The notes: a model not told the origin generated them from the sequence alone. A DNA stretch of 64,000 nt from Myxococcus hansupus (GCF_000280925.3 NZ_CP012109.1:4608501-4672500); one strand, 5' to 3'. Shown: positions 18,254 through 26,535, counted from the first letter of the stretch. A program made the numbers and translations.

Positions 18254-18871
18254 ATGGACCGCATGCACCTGAAGGACGTCGAAGACCACGAGTCCGACGG
18301 CCACTACGGCCGGATGATTCGCATGGCGCGTGAGGTGGGCTCGCCGGTCCCGCAAATCTGGCACCTGTTCGCGTACAAGCCGCGCCTGGGCGAGGCCCTG
18401 TCGCGCTTCACGCACGAAGTCATGCGGGGCCCGTCCCCCCTGTCGCCCGGCCTGCGCGAGCTGATTGCCGCGTACACGTCGCGCGGCAATGAATGCTTGT
18501 TTTGAACAGGCTCTCACGCCGCGGTCGCGGCGGAACTTCTAGGCAGTCCTGACACGGTGAAGGCGGTCCTCGAGGACGTGGCGCAAGCCCCCATCTCCGA
18601 GGCCGAGAAGGCGCTCTTTGCCTTCGTGGACACGCTCAATCACCGCGCGGCGCAGGTGGGCCGGGCGGACATCGACCGGTTGAAGGACGCGGGTTGGACG
18701 GACGAGGCCATCTTCGACACCGTGACGGTGTGCGCCCTCTTCAACTTCTACAATCGCTGGATTGATGGCACGGGCGTGCGCGACATGCCCGCGGAGATGT
18801 ATCAGCGCAGTGGCCAGCGCATGGCGGTGGCGGGCTATGCGCAGCCCCCAGCGAAGAAGCCCGAGGAGTAG
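18254..18871 (+). CDS. AhpD/CMD-family selenoprotein (CxxU) read through in-frame TGA
   Basis: A single frame from ATG 18254 to TAG 18871 encodes 205 residues if the TGA at 18503-18505 (codon 84) is read as selenocysteine. Both halves belong to one carboxymuconolactone decarboxylase/AhpD-type domain. Before the TGA comes LRELIAAYTSRGNECLF; after it come TGSHAAVAAELLG and AIFDTVTVCALFNFYNRW. Together they give E-C81-x-x-U84-x3-H88, exactly the peroxidatic CxxCxxxH site with Sec at the second Cys. A SECIS-like hairpin starts 11 bases after the TGA. No frame change is needed. Such proteins reduce peroxides or act as thiol oxidoreductases. Gene callers would report two fragments (18254-18505, and a short ORF from 18557). 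Sec machinery genes are not in this window. Confidence 0.85.
18503..18532 (+). promoter_or_regulatory. Bacterial SECIS-like element downstream of in-frame TGA
   Basis: After the TGA (18503-18505) and 11 bases, CGCCGC (18517-18522) pairs perfectly with GCGGCG (18527-18532) around the tetraloop GGTC. The loop begins 17 bases after the TGA. SelB recognises a G/U-containing apical loop at this distance; the E. coli fdhF element has the same GGUC tetraloop at 18 bases. The element is coding, as in all bacterial SECIS. Confidence 0.8.
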
Positions 18872-18887
18872 CGCGCCCGACCGGGGC

Positions 18888-20054
18888 TCAGCGCCGGTGC
18901 TTGCGCTGAGCCGCTTCGAGGACGGAGTCCTTGAGGAGGTACCCGAACCCGGCGTTTCGCAGGCGCACGGCCAGGTCCTGGGACGTGGTGCGAAGGCGCT
19001 CGGCGGTGGTCTCCAGATGCCAATCGCTCTCCGCGAGTTGGGAGAGCAGGTACGCCCGGCGCGTCTGGGCCGAGGAGAGTCGGTACGTCTTGAGGTACTC
19101 CAGGGTGCCGTCCGTACCGACGATGGCCTCGCCGATGTGGTTCTCCTCGTCCGGGTCCAGGGACGTGTGGAAGCGCTGAAGCAGGAAGCCGCCCGCCTTG
19201 TAGACACGGGTGGACGTGACATCGACGCCGAAGAGACCTCCCGCCATGAAGCCGTGGAAGTCGGCCCAGTCCTGGCGCATGCGGTTCAGCTCGCCGCGCA
19301 GGTCCTCCAGGCTGGACACGCGTGAAGCATCCAAAGTGAGCCCCAGCTCGGGCTCGTCACCGAAGCTGTACTGGAGCAGCAGCTCCCCGTAGAAGTCCTC
19401 CACCAGCGTCCTGTGCAGGGCTCGGTAGTCCTCCGGGTGGGCGACGATGAAGGCCGACAGCAGCGCATCGTCCTTGAACAGCAGCAGGCCCACCTGCTGC
19501 GAGTGGATTTCAAAGGTCCGCAGCGCGCCGTCCAACATCGGCAGGGCCCAGCCCGGCACGGAGGACTCCGAGCGCGGGTCCAGTCCCCGGGAGAGGCCCT
19601 CGCGGGAGTACTCTGCCCAGGCAATCTCCGGCCCACCGAATTGCAAGGACAGAAAGCCCTCCATGGCCAGATGCAGCGGAAGCATCCGAAGCTGCCGGCG
19701 GTCCTCGCGATGCGCCATCCGGTGCAGCAGGCGGATGGAGAAGGGGCCCGCCTTCAAGCGCTTCCCATCCGAAGGTTGAAGCTGCGCCCCGTAGACGGCC
19801 TCGGATTGACGGCCCGCCCAGGTCATCACGAGCCCGTGAGGCACGTACGAAACGTACTTGAGGCCCGGCTCCTTCAGTCCGCCCTTCACGGAGACGACGG
19901 CCGCCTCGTCGTCGTACGTCCGCAACGTCATCCGCAGGTCGCCTCGCACGGTGTCTCGCAACACGGGGACCAGCCGCATGCCGCCCCAGACCTGCGACGG
20001 CGCCAGCCGCAGCCCCGTCGGCTCCAAGCGTTGAATGAGCCGTGCATCCGTCAT
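18888..20054 (-). CDS. ARPP-2-like protein with C-terminal Fis-type helix-turn-helix
   Basis: This 388-residue protein starts at ATG 20054 behind a GGAGG-rich stretch. The main body (about 1-340) has the pattern of the ARPP-2 family, a domain of unknown function; this assignment is from memory and tentative. The last 50 residues (SDWHLETTAERLRTTSQDLAVRL and onward) match a Fis-like helix-turn-helix, so it may bind DNA. It lies 82 bases downstream of the vWA gene on the same strand and is probably co-expressed with it. Confidence 0.7.
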   Translation of the reverse strand: MTDARLIQRLEPTGLRLAPSQVWGGMRLVPVLRDTVRGDLRMTLRTYDDEAAVVSVKGGLKEPGLKYVSYVPHGLVMTWAGRQSEAVYGAQLQPSDGKRLKAGPFSIRLLHRMAHREDRRQLRMLPLHLAMEGFLSLQFGGPEIAWAEYSREGLSRGLDPRSESSVPGWALPMLDGALRTFEIHSQQVGLLLFKDDALLSAFIVAHPEDYRALHRTLVEDFYGELLLQYSFGDEPELGLTLDASRVSSLEDLRGELNRMRQDWADFHGFMAGGLFGVDVTSTRVYKAGGFLLQRFHTSLDPDEENHIGEAIVGTDGTLEYLKTYRLSSAQTRRAYLLSQLAESDWHLETTAERLRTTSQDLAVRLRNAGFGYLLKDSVLEAAQRKHRR

Positions 20055-20136
20055 GACGCGACCTCCGCCTCCGATGCGAAGCACACCATCCGCGGCGCGC
20101 CGTCAGACAGCGCGAATCCGCGGTGCAGCAGCCCCG

Positions 20137-21633
20137 TCATGCCTCGCCCCCATCCGCCTGCGCGGCGTCCCGTGAGCCGCCGTCTTCACCCTGCCGGCCC
20201 TGGGCATCTCGCGCCAGCATCGCCTCCACGCGCGACGCGAGGTAGGCCTCCAGCTCGCCCAGCGACGCAGCGCCCTCGGCGAAGCGCGCGAAGCCCAGCA
20301 CCGTGGGCACGTCCTCCGCGTCACGCACGCCCACGGTGGGCACCGCCGTCCCGAAGGAGCGCGGCGCATACCCCTCCGAGTCGAACACCGGATTGACGTG
20401 GACCAGCGCGGTGCGGCGCTCGGGGTCCAGCTTCGCGCGAAACACCCGCGTCAGCTCCGCCACCGCTTTCGGGGGATCATTGTCGTAACCGTCGGAAACG
20501 ATGACCACCAGGTCCGCGCCCCAGGCCAGCGCGTCCAGCAGCGGCGTGGCGATGTCCGTCTGTCCCCGCGCGCTGACGAGGAGCGCGTCCTCCACCGGGC
20601 CCGTCCACCAGGCGCGGTACTCCTGGGCCGCCGAGGACAGCAGGTAGTGCGTGGCCAGCGCCACGCCCAGAGGACGGCGCCGCTTCTCCAAGGAGCCGGA
20701 CGACGAATAGCTGTTGTCCAGGATGGCGGCCACGCGCCCCAGCCGCGACGGCGCCCGGCGCAGCACGCGGGTGGCGGCGTGCTCCAACGCGGTCTGCAGC
20801 TCGGTCTGGCGCGCCCTCCGGACCTCATGCGGCAGCGCCAGGACGTACAGCGCCAGCTTCGTCAGGGAAGCACGCCCCAGCTCCACCGGCGGCGGTGTCC
20901 CCCGCTCACGTGCCGAGGACTCCTGGAGGCGCAGTCGCTCCGCCGCAGTGAGGCGCGGCTCGATGCGCCGGAGAAACACGTCACGCGGGACGCCATGCTT
21001 CACCGCCAGCCCCTCCGCCACGGTGTACGGCAGCTCGTAGAGCGCCTCCTGCGCGTAGTGCGCGCGGCGGAAGGTCTCCAGCAGCGGCTGGGTGAAGGAC
21101 CGCTTCTTCCACCCGTGGAAGAGGAACGGCGCCACTTCGCCCTCCAGCTTCAGATGTCCGTGCGACACGGCCGCGCGCAGCTTGGCGCGGTACTTCACCG
21201 CGTCGAAGGCCAGGTTGGCGCGGCCATTCACATAGTCGCGGGCCACCGCCCTGGCACGGCGGTTGTTGATGCGTCGGTTGCGCAGTGACTCCAGGACACG
21301 GAAGGCACGCTGGGATGGCAAGGCGCGCAGGGCCGCGGCGATGAGCGCGCCCTCCTCCGCCTTGTCACGGGCCTCCACCGGGCTGCCACTGGCGAGCAGG
21401 TTGAGGATGATCTGCGCCTGATTGAAGTGATTGATGCCCGCCGCGAGCGTCCGCGCATACAGCCTGCGGTAGTTGCCCAGGATATACTGGTGCAGGAACT
21501 CGATGGAGACGGACTGGCCGCGCGCATCACCGTAGAACTCCCGCTGCCCCGTGCAGGAGAAGCAGGCGTTGACGAACATGACCAGGTCCTCGCGCGCGAC
21601 CTGTTCGACACGGACTTCCGCCAATGCGGCCAT
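20137..21633 (-). CDS. vWA-domain protein with N-terminal helical (possibly TROVE-like) region
   Basis: This protein has 498 residues from ATG 21633; a GTG at 21642 is an alternative. The first 290 residues are basic and helical. The C-terminal von Willebrand A domain has an intact MIDAS: DNSYSSSGS (DxSxS), Thr in QTDIATPLL and Asp in VSDGYDNDP. A helical domain plus vWA is the architecture of Ro60/Rsr RNA-binding proteins, but the N-terminal homology could not be confirmed. It is upstream of the ARPP-2-like gene; the pair looks like a two-gene unit of unknown role, perhaps RNA-related or defence-related. Confidence 0.75.
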   Translation of the reverse strand: MAALAEVRVEQVAREDLVMFVNACFSCTGQREFYGDARGQSVSIEFLHQYILGNYRRLYARTLAAGINHFNQAQIILNLLASGSPVEARDKAEEGALIAAALRALPSQRAFRVLESLRNRRINNRRARAVARDYVNGRANLAFDAVKYRAKLRAAVSHGHLKLEGEVAPFLFHGWKKRSFTQPLLETFRRAHYAQEALYELPYTVAEGLAVKHGVPRDVFLRRIEPRLTAAERLRLQESSARERGTPPPVELGRASLTKLALYVLALPHEVRRARQTELQTALEHAATRVLRRAPSRLGRVAAILDNSYSSSGSLEKRRRPLGVALATHYLLSSAAQEYRAWWTGPVEDALLVSARGQTDIATPLLDALAWGADLVVIVSDGYDNDPPKAVAELTRVFRAKLDPERRTALVHVNPVFDSEGYAPRSFGTAVPTVGVRDAEDVPTVLGFARFAEGAASLGELEAYLASRVEAMLARDAQGRQGEDGGSRDAAQADGGEA

Positions 21634-21808
21634 CGTGTGCACGTCCTCCCCAGGCAGGGTCAGGAAGCGCCGCTCGGGGAAGAGTGAAACGACTGCGGGT
21701 CAGGCTCCAAAGGCTTGAATCGGAAGTCGCATCGGAGTCCCGCGAGCGGCGCTCCGACGCTACCACACGATGAACGGCAGGGAGCCTGACGGCGCCGTGG
21801 GAGCCCGC

Positions 21809-22192
21809 TCAGGGCTGGCACGTCACCTGGCTGTTCTCCACGGAGCACTGCGAGCAGGAGGCCGTCTCCGTCAGCACGCCCTGCCGGCACTCCAGCACCG
21901 CCCGGCCGTCCGCGCGGCACAGCCCCGTGCCCTCCGCGCTGGAGGCGCAGCCATCCCCCGCGACGTTGTTGGAGGTGTCACAGCGCACGGACTCGCCCGT
22001 CTCGTGGCAGCCCAGCGGACCACGGCAGGGCAGCTCACGCCAGGTGCCACCCCGGCACTCCAGCGCCAGCACCTTCTCCTGACACACGAAGCCGCCCCCG
22101 TCGCAGTCACCTCCCGCGCTCGGGCCACAACCAGCAAGGAGCAGAGAGCCAACCAACGGGACGAGTGCGAGAAGGGAGCGGTTCATGGACAT
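21809..22192 (-). CDS. Cys-rich lipoprotein of unknown function
   Basis: This 127-residue protein has a signal peptide ending in the lipobox LLAGC (Cys22). The mature part has more than a dozen Cys residues in short repeated units (CRGGTWRELPC, CRQGVLTETASC), implying several disulfides outside the inner membrane. Two nearby ATG codons (22192, 22186) both lack a strong ribosome site. It follows the M19 peptidase frame by 30 bases. Confidence 0.75.
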   Translation of the reverse strand: MSMNRSLLALVPLVGSLLLAGCGPSAGGDCDGGGFVCQEKVLALECRGGTWRELPCRGPLGCHETGESVRCDTSNNVAGDGCASSAEGTGLCRADGRAVLECRQGVLTETASCSQCSVENSQVTCQP

Positions 22193-22222
22193 CGGCCAAT
22201 ATTTCGAGCGGCCCGCCGCCGG

Positions 22223-23226
22223 TCAACCACCCAATGTCTCCTGGAAGAAACGACGGAAGTTTCCACCCATGACCCGCTCGACCCAGGACTCGGGATGTCG
22301 GCGCAACAACGCTTCCGTGAGCAGCGGCAACCCCGTGACATCCTTCATGCCCTTGGGCAACGGCACCATCCCGTCATAGTCGGAACCCAGCCCGACGCCC
22401 CCTCCCCCATGACGTCCACGGCGTGTTCGATGTGACGGACCACGTCATCCACCGTGTCCCCGCCCAGGTACACGGGCGCGAAGATGATGCCCACCACCCC
22501 GCCCCGGTCCGCGATGAACCGCAGGGATTCATCGGAGAGGTTGCGCCAGCCGCCCCCCGCCGCACGCACCCCGGTGTGCGAGCAGAAGAAGCGCACGGAC
22601 GGGTGGGTGAACAGGTCCTTGAGCGTGGATTCCGAGGCGTGCGCCACGTCCACGCTCAACCCCAGCCGGGCCATCTCCTCCATCACCTCGCGCCCCAGCG
22701 ACGTCAGCCCCCGGTTGCCCATCATCGGAAAAGAGGAACCCCCCAGGTCATTGTTGGACAGGTGGGTGAGGCCCATGAAGCGCACCCCGCGCTGGTGAAG
22801 CTCCGCCAGCCGCTCCACCTTTCCTTCAATGGCGTGGCCCCCTTCCACCCCCAGCACCGCCGACAGCCGTCCGTGGGCCAGATTGTCCTCCAGCATGGCC
22901 CCCGTGGTCGTGATGCGCGCCGTGTCACCCGAGCGCTGGCAGAAAGACGCCATCTGCTCAATCTGCCAGAGGGCCCGTGTCCACTCGCTCGCGCGGGCCT
23001 CGCGGGGCCACCCCTGCCACGCGGCGAACACCGGGAAGCCCCCGATGAAGGGAAAGCCGCGGGTGACAATGGTGAAGCACTGCAACTTCACCCCCGCCTC
23101 GCGCAGGCGGGGGAAGTCCACATGCCCGTCCTCCGTCCGAACACACAGGTCCCGGTTCCACATCAGGGAATCCGCATGGCCGTCCGCGATGCACCACCGC
23201 TGGTGGAACTCTTTCACGTCACCCAT
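22223..23226 (-). pseudogene. Membrane-dipeptidase-like (M19) peptidase broken by a frameshift
   Basis: The frame from ATG 23226 encodes a typical renal-dipeptidase-family zinc peptidase: DGHADSL, VEGGHAIEG, LTHLSNN and CSHTGVRA. Near residue 277 it shifts and would end after GWCRCPRA at 22345. One base is missing from one of two C5 runs (plus-strand 22398-22402 or 22404-22408). With that base restored the frame continues GLGSDYDGMVPLPKG and GGNFRRFFQETLGG to TGA at 22223, which are the expected M19 C-terminal motifs including the catalytic Asp. It is a recent pseudogene, a phase-variable tract, or a sequencing error. Confidence 0.88.
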
Positions 23227-23328
23227 GCGCGCAAGTCTGCCCACCCGCGCAGCCGAAACAAGCACCACCCGCATTCCCCGTCGTGGGAGGCCCACCCACG
23301 CAGGCCCCCACCCGCCGCGAGCCGGGCC

Positions 23329-24462
23329 TCAAGGCTCCGACCTGGACGTCCCACGTGAAGCCGTCTGGGGCCGTACGGAGTCTTCCCAGCGCAGCACGTC
23401 CGCTGTCTGGCGGCGGGCCCGCGCATCACGGCGCACCTGGGTGGCTTCACGCACGGCTTCGTTCGGACCGTAGGCGTATCCCTGTCCCGCCAGCACGGCG
23501 CGCAGCGCATCCGCCAGCTCCTGCCCGGACTGGAACCGCTCCGCGGGCTCACGCCGCAACAGCCGCCCCAGGATGGCACGCATGGCCGGCGACAGCGCCT
23601 GGGTGGCGCGCTCCACGTGCGCCGGGGCCAGACACGCCATGCGAGCGGCCATCAGCGGTGCGGGCAACCAACTGGGGACCTCCGCCAACAGCACCTCCGC
23701 TTCCAGCAGCGGCCCCGCCGCCAACGCGGCGCGCTCCACGTCCTCCAGATCCAGCAGGTGCAACCCCGTGAGGACCTCCAGCAGCACCACGCCCAGGGAG
23801 AACAGGTCCGACCGACCATCCAACGGCCGACGCGCCAGGGCTTCTGGGGAGGCATAGGCCAGATCCCCCCGGACCACATGGGACTCCGTGACGAGCCGCC
23901 CCGGCAGCTTCGCCCATGCCATCGCGAAGTCGGACAGCCGCACATGCCCGCGCGAATCCAGACGCAGGCTGCGTGGCGACACGTCCCGGTGAACGATGCC
24001 CAACGGCCGCCCCCGGGCGTCCTCCAAGGTATGCGCGTGGTGCAGTGCGTCCGCCACCTCCGCGCCCACGTAGGCGGCGAACGCTTCGGAGAACGGCCGG
24101 CGGCGCAGCGCCGCGAAGCTGATGAGCGTCTCCAGGCATTTGCCGTCCACGTATTCCATGACGAGGTGAGGCGCGCCTTCGTGGACCCGCACCAGGAACA
24201 CTTGAACGATTGCGGGGTGGCTGAGCCGCATCAGCAGCTTGACCTCCTCGCGCAGGCGGGCCCGCCCCTGGACATCCCCCGCGTCCTGCAGGCGCTTGAC
24301 GAGGACGAGGTCTCCGGGAACACCCGCGTAGTGCCTGCGGGCCAGCAACATCTCCCCGGGGCCCCGCGCCCCGAGGTAGCGCACCAGCTCATACGACGTG
24401 GCGCCGGTGGTGAAGAGGATGAACGGCTTCGAAGCGGGTGGCTCTGGGGGGTGCGTGGACAT
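23329..24462 (-). CDS. Ser/Thr protein kinase-like protein with altered catalytic motifs
   Basis: This 377-residue soluble protein has an N-terminal kinase fold (about 20-290). The Gly-rich loop is GARGPGE, the ATP Lys is in VLVKRL and the hinge is MEYVDGK. The catalytic loop reads HRDVSPRSL: the base Asp is present but the metal-binding Asn is Ser. DFG reads DFA, and the APE-like motif is SPE. The C-terminal 90 residues are Arg-rich. It may be weakly active or a pseudokinase. There is no membrane segment, and no substrate is indicated by the neighbours. Confidence 0.85.
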   Translation of the reverse strand: MSTHPPEPPASKPFILFTTGATSYELVRYLGARGPGEMLLARRHYAGVPGDLVLVKRLQDAGDVQGRARLREEVKLLMRLSHPAIVQVFLVRVHEGAPHLVMEYVDGKCLETLISFAALRRRPFSEAFAAYVGAEVADALHHAHTLEDARGRPLGIVHRDVSPRSLRLDSRGHVRLSDFAMAWAKLPGRLVTESHVVRGDLAYASPEALARRPLDGRSDLFSLGVVLLEVLTGLHLLDLEDVERAALAAGPLLEAEVLLAEVPSWLPAPLMAARMACLAPAHVERATQALSPAMRAILGRLLRREPAERFQSGQELADALRAVLAGQGYAYGPNEAVREATQVRRDARARRQTADVLRWEDSVRPQTASRGTSRSEP

Positions 24463-24584
24463 CTGGGGTGATGCCTCCGGGGCAGGAAGTCCTCCCCTGG
24501 GTTGGGAAGGCGTGAGAGAACCTCACGCATCCCTCCTACCACCCACGTCCGACACACCCTTCCAACCTCCCAGCACGGATTCAG

Positions 24585-24622
24585 GGAAAAAAGGAAACGG
24601 CCCCCGCTACCGCGGAGGCCGT
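24585..24622 (-). terminator. Rho-independent terminator for the coiled-coil lipoprotein gene
   Basis: On the minus strand 24622-24597 forms an 11-bp stem (one G-U pair) around a GGTA loop, followed directly by TTCCTTTTTTCCC. It lies 55 bases beyond the stop of the gene at 24678. Confidence 0.85.
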
Positions 24623-24628
24623 CCCAGA

Positions 24629-24652
24629 GCGGTCCGTGAGGAAACGGACCGC
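24629..24652. repeat. Perfect 9-bp inverted repeat
   Basis: GCGGTCCGT (24629-24637) and ACGGACCGC (24644-24652) flank a six-base spacer. It sits between the lipoprotein stop and the terminator hairpin and probably forms a second 3'-end stem. Confidence 0.6.
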
Positions 24653-24677
24653 CCACCGCGCCGTGAAGTAACGACGA

Positions 24678-25283
24678 CTACTTCTTCTTCTGCACCGGCT
24701 GCGTCACGGTCAGCTCGCGAACCACCATGTCCTTGCCATCCATGACATACGAGGCGCGGACCTGAGCACCCTCTTCGATGTCACCCAGCTTCACCGGCTG
24801 GTTGTTGTGCAGGATGCGCGTCTGGTCGTTCGTCTTCAGCTCGAGCTGCTTGTTGTTGCTGGTGTCCACCACGGTCAGCTCATCGCCACCGGTGGAGAGG
24901 ACACGGCCGCTGACGCTGCTCGCAGCGGCGGCGGCACCCGCGGTGCCCGAGCCACCCAGGGCCATGTCTTCATTCAAGTCGCGCTGGCGATCAGCCTCGG
25001 CCTCGGCGAGGTCCTGGCGCTCGTCCTGCACGTCCTGCTGAACACTGGCGATATCCTCGGACGCCTCGGCCTGGGTCCCAGCGATGTCCTCCTGGGCCTC
25101 CATTTGCGTGCTGGCGATATCCTCACGCGCGTCCTGGCGGATTTCCGCCGTTTCCTGCTGAGCCTCCATCTGCGCCTCGGCGACGTCCTGGCGCTGCGAC
25201 TCGACATTGTCGCGCTTGCTGCAGCCAGAGACGACCAGCGACATACCGGCAACCGCAGTGACCGCCATCATGAGCTTGCGCAT
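24678..25283 (-). CDS. Lipoprotein with 11-residue-repeat coiled coil
   Basis: This 201-residue protein starts at ATG 25283 behind AAAGGAGCAGG. Its lipobox is VVSGC (Cys21). Residues about 28-105 are Glu/Asp/Gln/Ala-rich with near-exact 11-residue units (EDIASTQMEAQ, EDIAGTQAEAS, EDIASVQQDVQ), suggesting a right-handed (hendecad) coiled coil. After an Ala/Gly linker comes a small beta domain (about 125-195). It is likely an abundant periplasmic or outer-membrane-tethered structural lipoprotein; its function is not known. Confidence 0.85.
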   Translation of the reverse strand: MRKLMMAVTAVAGMSLVVSGCSKRDNVESQRQDVAEAQMEAQQETAEIRQDAREDIASTQMEAQEDIAGTQAEASEDIASVQQDVQDERQDLAEAEADRQRDLNEDMALGGSGTAGAAAAASSVSGRVLSTGGDELTVVDTSNNKQLELKTNDQTRILHNNQPVKLGDIEEGAQVRASYVMDGKDMVVRELTVTQPVQKKK

Positions 25284-25529
25284 TTGTTCCTGCTCCTTTC
25301 ATCGCGTGGATCGGGAGAAGGTTTCCCCCTCTTTTACTTGCGGCCGAGAGAGCGTTTCCCCCGGCGTTGGGCAGAAACTGGGTGCTCCCCCCTCCCTTGA
25401 ACAGGGGTTGTCCCGCGCGATTTGAAGGACTAGGGGCAGACGCCTGACCACGAGGCGCACGGTCCCCCGCCCGCTCTCCATGGGAACAAGGCTGAAGAAA
25501 CGGGATATCGAGGCCAGCCGAGCTTGCGC

Positions 25530-26075
25530 CTACGGGCGGCCATCCACAGCGGCGTCCCGTTCCACGTCCCCCGTGCCCGCGTCGTCGCACAACGGCGTGC
25601 CTTCATTCGCCCATCGCGCGATGAGCACACGCTCCTGCGCCGAAGGCATGGGAACACTGAGCCACGGCGGGGGCATGTCCTGGAACACGTAGACTCGCGC
25701 CAGGATTCGCGCGGCCATCGCCTGCGCGCCGGGAACACCCCCGGGCTCGGGTGCGTAATAGTCCAGGCGAAACGGCGCGCCATCGCTGCCGCTCGTGTCG
25801 GCGCCGTGGCAGGAACTCACGCAGTTCGCGGCGAGGATGGGTTGGATGTCCGCGCACCACGTGGGCGTGGGGCCCGCGTCCCCACCGTCTGGTGTGCCGG
25901 GAAGCCCCAGCACTTCACAGGTGCGGCCCGCGTCGCCCCGCGCCGCGACACAGACGTACGGCGGAGGGCAGTCACGGGCCTCTTCACACGCCTTGCCCGT
26001 GAAGTCGGTGGTGTCGAGCGCGCAGGCCAGCACGCCACAGACACCGAGGAAAACGCTCGCGAGAAGTCTCTTCAT
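25530..26075 (-). CDS. Secreted cytochrome-like lipoprotein with CxxxCH site
   Basis: This 181-residue protein starts at ATG 26075 and has a lipobox-like VLAC (Cys18). A short Cys-pair region follows, then WCADIQPILAANCVSSCHG, which matches the haem site of the cytochrome c domains common in these bacteria (QPIL..C..CHG). Here three residues separate the cysteines (CVSSCH). A Met-containing stretch QDMPPPW could supply a distal ligand. The ATG overlaps the stop of a small upstream frame as ATGA. Confidence 0.78.
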   Translation of the reverse strand: MKRLLASVFLGVCGVLACALDTTDFTGKACEEARDCPPPYVCVAARGDAGRTCEVLGLPGTPDGGDAGPTPTWCADIQPILAANCVSSCHGADTSGSDGAPFRLDYYAPEPGGVPGAQAMAARILARVYVFQDMPPPWLSVPMPSAQERVLIARWANEGTPLCDDAGTGDVERDAAVDGRP

Positions 26076-26200
26076 GATGGCGTCACGGAAGCGGCACGCC
26101 ACGCGAGGACATCCATTCCCGGCGTCCGTGTCGCAGTCGGGGGCTCGGCGACAATCCACCCGCCGAGCAGCGCGAGCGCGAGGAGCCTGCTGGAAGCCAT
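26072..26200 (-). CDS. Possible small signal-peptide-like ORF
   Basis: A 42-codon frame from ATG 26200 (another ATG at 26206) reads MASSRLLALALLGGWIVA and ends in an ATGA overlap with the cytochrome-like gene. The hydrophobic N-terminus resembles a signal peptide or single membrane span. It could be a leader for translational coupling or chance; codon evidence is too short to decide. Confidence 0.3.
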   Translation of the reverse strand: MASSRLLALALLGGWIVAEPPTATRTPGMDVLAWRAASVTPS

Positions 26201-26256
26201 GAGCATGGCCGCGAGTATACCGGTGATGGTGGCGGACGCCCGGGCTGGCGAGCGCG

Positions 26257-26285
26257 TTGACAGCGCGGAGTCGCCCTTGTAGTGC
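26257..26285 (+). promoter_or_regulatory. Possible sigma-70-type promoter upstream of thiS
   Basis: TTGACA at 26257-26262 is followed 17 bases later by TAGTGC (26280-26285), a poor -10. It lies 36 bases before thiS. No THI-box (TPP riboswitch) pattern was seen between 26200 and 26320. Confidence 0.25.
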
Positions 26286-26320
26286 GTGCCCTGGTCCCCG
26301 TCGTAAGGAGCCGTGACGCC

Positions 26321-26521
26321 ATGCAGGTCTGGGTCAACGGAGAGACGCGCGAGGTGCCCGAAGGCATCACCCTTTCGGCACTGCTGGAGTCGCTTCAGGT
26401 GGGTGGTCCCGGCGTCGCCGTGGAGGTGAACGCGGAGGTGGTGCGCCGCGCCCGCCACCCCGAGCACCGCCTCCAGACGGGGGACCGTGTGGAAATCGTC
26501 ACCTTCGTCGGCGGCGGCTAG
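26321..26521 (+). CDS. thiS: Sulfur carrier protein ThiS
   Basis: This 66-residue ubiquitin-like protein begins MQVWVNGE and ends in the obligatory Gly-Gly (FVGGG). It carries sulfur as a C-terminal thiocarboxylate for thiazole synthesis. TAAGGAG lies ten bases before the ATG. It is the first gene of the thiSGE cluster. Confidence 0.92.
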   Translation: MQVWVNGETREVPEGITLSALLESLQVGGPGVAVEVNAEVVRRARHPEHRLQTGDRVEIVTFVGGG

Positions 26522-26535
26522 CCAGGAGTCGGCAC

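Noticed and set aside
18503..18556. Frameshift or two separate genes in the AhpD-like region
   Set aside because: The domain continues in the same frame across the TGA, so no base insertion or deletion is needed, and the SECIS-like stem explains read-through.
26200..26320. TPP riboswitch upstream of thiS
   Set aside because: No CUGAGA or ACCUGAUC-type THI-box sequence in the leader.
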